Shown: piece by piece, positions 62,441-64,000 of the stretch
Numbering within the stretch: the stretch's first letter is position 1
How the letters are laid out: every line of letters begins with the position of its first letter
NCBI RefSeq assembly: GCF_000316665.1
Contig: NC_019678.1
Span: forward strand, 5,642,001-5,706,000
Origin: Rivularia sp. PCC 7116
GTDB taxonomy: Bacteria > Cyanobacteriota > Cyanobacteriia > Cyanobacteriales > Nostocaceae
Length of the DNA: 64,000 bases
Direction: 5' to 3'
Notes under the pieces: model-generated
Databases searched by the model: none
Told to the model about the DNA's origin: nothing
What the model saw: only the letters and a program-made list of their open reading frames with translations
Made by a program: the position numbers and the translations under genes

Positions 62441-63900
62441 TTAATTGTTGCTTTTGACATCACCAATAGTTTGTAATAATTGCTTTGCAGTGTAGGGTTT
62501 TGATAAAAAAGCTTTGATGCCAACTTCGGTAATTGTATTTACTTTGTCGTTGGAGATTAGTCCGCTGACAGCAATAATTTTTACTTGAGGATTAATTTTT
62601 TGCAAAGTGCGGATTGTTGTTAATCCATCCATCATTGGCATGATAATATCCGTTAATACAACAGATATTTCATTTCTATGTTCGGCATATAAAGCAATTG
62701 CCTCGATACCATCGCTGGCTGTGATTGCTTTATAATTATAGCTTTCTAATGATTTTTTTGTAATATCTCGAATAGAATCTTCGTCATCTACGACTAAAAT
62801 TAATTCCCCTTCACCTAATGGGAAATCTCTTTCTACTTCTTCTTGAATTTCTTTTATTTCTTGTGCGGGTAAATATACCTGAAAATTACTTCCTTTGTTT
62901 ATATGACTTTGTACATTAATAAATCCATTGTGACTGTTAACAATACCTAGTACTGTAGAAAGACCTAATCCCGTACCTTTTCCCAGTTCTTTAGTTGTAA
63001 AAAATGGCTCAAAAACTCTATCTAAAACTTCCGGAGAAATACCAATTCCCGTATCAGCAACGGAAATCATTATATAAGAACCAACTTTTGCATCGAGATG
63101 CATTTGGGCATAGTTTTCATCTACTATAAAATTGGCAGCACAAATAGATAATTTACCTCCGTTGGGCATGGCATCGCGAGCATTAACACATAAATTCATC
63201 ATCACTTGATGCAGTTGAGTTGCATCTCCTTTAATCATCCACAGATTTTGTGGTATTTCCTCCGATACTTGAATTGTTTTCGGGAATGTTTCTTTAATAA
63301 CTTGCTTGATTTCATTTATTAAAGGCTCTGGTTGCACTAAAGTGCGATCGCCTTCGATTCCACGGGTAAAAGATAATACTTGTTTAACTAAGTTTGCCCC
63401 GCGTTTGGCATTATTAATTAATATTGGTAAAAGCCGCTTGCTCCGCTCGTCTTGAAGCTGTGATTCTAATAATTGTGCTGTCATCAAAATCGGCGCTAGT
63501 ACGTTGTTTAAATCGTGAGCAATACCGCTAGATAACGTACCAATACTTTCCAATCTTTGAGCGCGAAGAAATTGCGATTCTAATAATTTTTTTTGGGTTA
63601 TATCAGTATTTACAACCAAAATTGATTGTGCTTTGCCTTCATACTCTTTTAATAACGTCCACCGGCTTTCAACGATAATTTCCCTGCCTTTTGTGGTTTG
63701 ATAAAGTTCGCCTTCCCAAGAACCATTTTTAATTAAAGTATTAATAGCTGACTTGATTGCTGATACTTTTTTCTCTTGCCAAATTTCCGCTGTTTTTTTA
63801 CCAATCGCTTCATCTTTTGGACATTGATAAAGACGTTCGGCTGCTTTATTCCAATATAAAATTTTGTTATCTAAATCGCGTACAAAAATAGCGCTGGATG
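62441..63900 (-). CDS. 5'-truncated hybrid histidine kinase (PAS-HisKA-HATPase-REC)
   Basis: From about 63900: a PAS domain lacking its first part (A-I-F-V-R-D-L-D-N-K-I-L-Y-W-N-K-A-A-E-R-L, Q-C-P-K-D-E-A-I-G-K), H-box S-S-G-I-A-H-D-L-N-N-V-L-A-P (His at about 63515), HATPase N-box N-L-C-V-N-A-R-D-A, G-T-G-L-G-L-S-T-V, and a receiver domain with phospho-Asp in V-V-L-T-D-I-I-M-P. No ATG or GTG exists in the frame between a TAA at 63914-63916 and the TTG at 63617-63619, so the gene has no proper start. If TTG 63619 is used, 392 residues lacking the PAS domain are made. It looks beheaded by a deletion; see the neighbouring remnant. Confidence 0.75.
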
Positions 63901-64000
63901 AAATTTTAGAGCATTACTAATTAAGTTTTGTAGCAATTGACGCATTTGCACTGCGTCAGCTTTAATGTTGGGCAGTTTACCAACTTCTATTAGCGCGTTT
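63901..64000 (-). pseudogene. Remnant of another histidine kinase (HATPase N-box region)
   Basis: On the minus strand, from the window edge: I-E-V-G-K-L-P-N-I-K-A-D-A-V-Q-M-R-Q-L-L-Q then N-L-I-S-N-A-L-K-F-H, a typical HATPase segment with the N-box. Right after N-A-L-K-F-H the sequence becomes the PAS domain of the next gene in another frame and the first frame stops soon after. So a kinase has been cut at the N-box and joined to a second kinase, out of frame. The rest is outside the window. Confidence 0.7.

Overview
The window is about 64 kb of low-GC chromosome, almost certainly from a filamentous, probably heterocystous cyanobacterium (Nostocales). The signs are HIP1 octamers (GCGATCGC, e.g. 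near 7479, 10169, 13681, 37681, 43879), many short tandem heptanucleotide repeats (AATTGGT-, AAAGGTT- and AGTGAAC-like units), SLH-OprB porin, CruF/CruG carotenoid genes, cyAbrB2, an Rrf2-CobD pair, and several typically cyanobacterial AAA-like, Uma2 and Roco proteins. The genus is not determined. No rRNA, tRNA, CRISPR array, prophage or intact transposase was found.

Layout. (1) 1-3.6 kb: the end of one gene, an AT-rich orphan and a Tat-exported GMC oxidoreductase. (2) 4.3-14.6 kb: a dispersed shikimate/tryptophan supply block on the minus strand (aroF, trpE/G fusion, trpA, trpB, an iron-uptake-type porin, trpD). It has no trpC or trpF, and heptamer repeats and palindromes lie between the genes. 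One palindromic repeat is inserted in frame inside trpD, next to the PRPP loop. (3) 14.9-21.6 kb: a minus-strand RiPP cluster of lasso-peptide type: RRE/PqqD protein (B1), Asn-synthetase-like cyclase (C), an otherwise unannotated 55-residue precursor at 18924-19091, HPr-kinase-like protein, a PRMT-like methyltransferase with an apparent C-terminal PqqD-like domain, and an ABC exporter. No B2 leader peptidase is present. (4) 22-32 kb: class III adenylate cyclase, a large LRR-Roco-EAD protein, a flavin amine oxidase, an AhpD-like protein and a di-haem peroxidase. (5) 32.5-43.3 kb: small hypotheticals, VanZ-like protein, two AAA-like NTPases (one with a vMAP-type N-terminus) separated by a MITE, a methyltransferase next to a cyclic-peptide-type ABC exporter, a flavin-binding protein, Uma2, a GST remnant, a monooxygenase-like protein and a phosphatase. 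(6) 43.7-64 kb: mostly core functions (RNase HI, cruG-cruF, rplU-rpmA, cyAbrB2, Rrf2-cobD, pyrR) with a nucleotidyltransferase, a VOC protein, a degenerate large serine recombinase, a GT39 mannosyltransferase-like protein and, at the edge, a beheaded hybrid histidine kinase joined to the remnant of another kinase.

The most promising undescribed system is the RiPP cluster. Its predicted core starts Gly-Met-Ser after a Thr at -2, has Asp8 as ring acceptor, an unusually long tail of about 26 residues and ends Gly-Gly-Arg-Arg. It sits beside a kinase homologue and a protein-arginine-methyltransferase homologue. Four MITE-like elements with clear terminal inverted repeats, a 307-bp tandem duplication and several palindrome families show how strongly small repeats shape this region. 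All functional calls are from reading the sequence; no database search was run.
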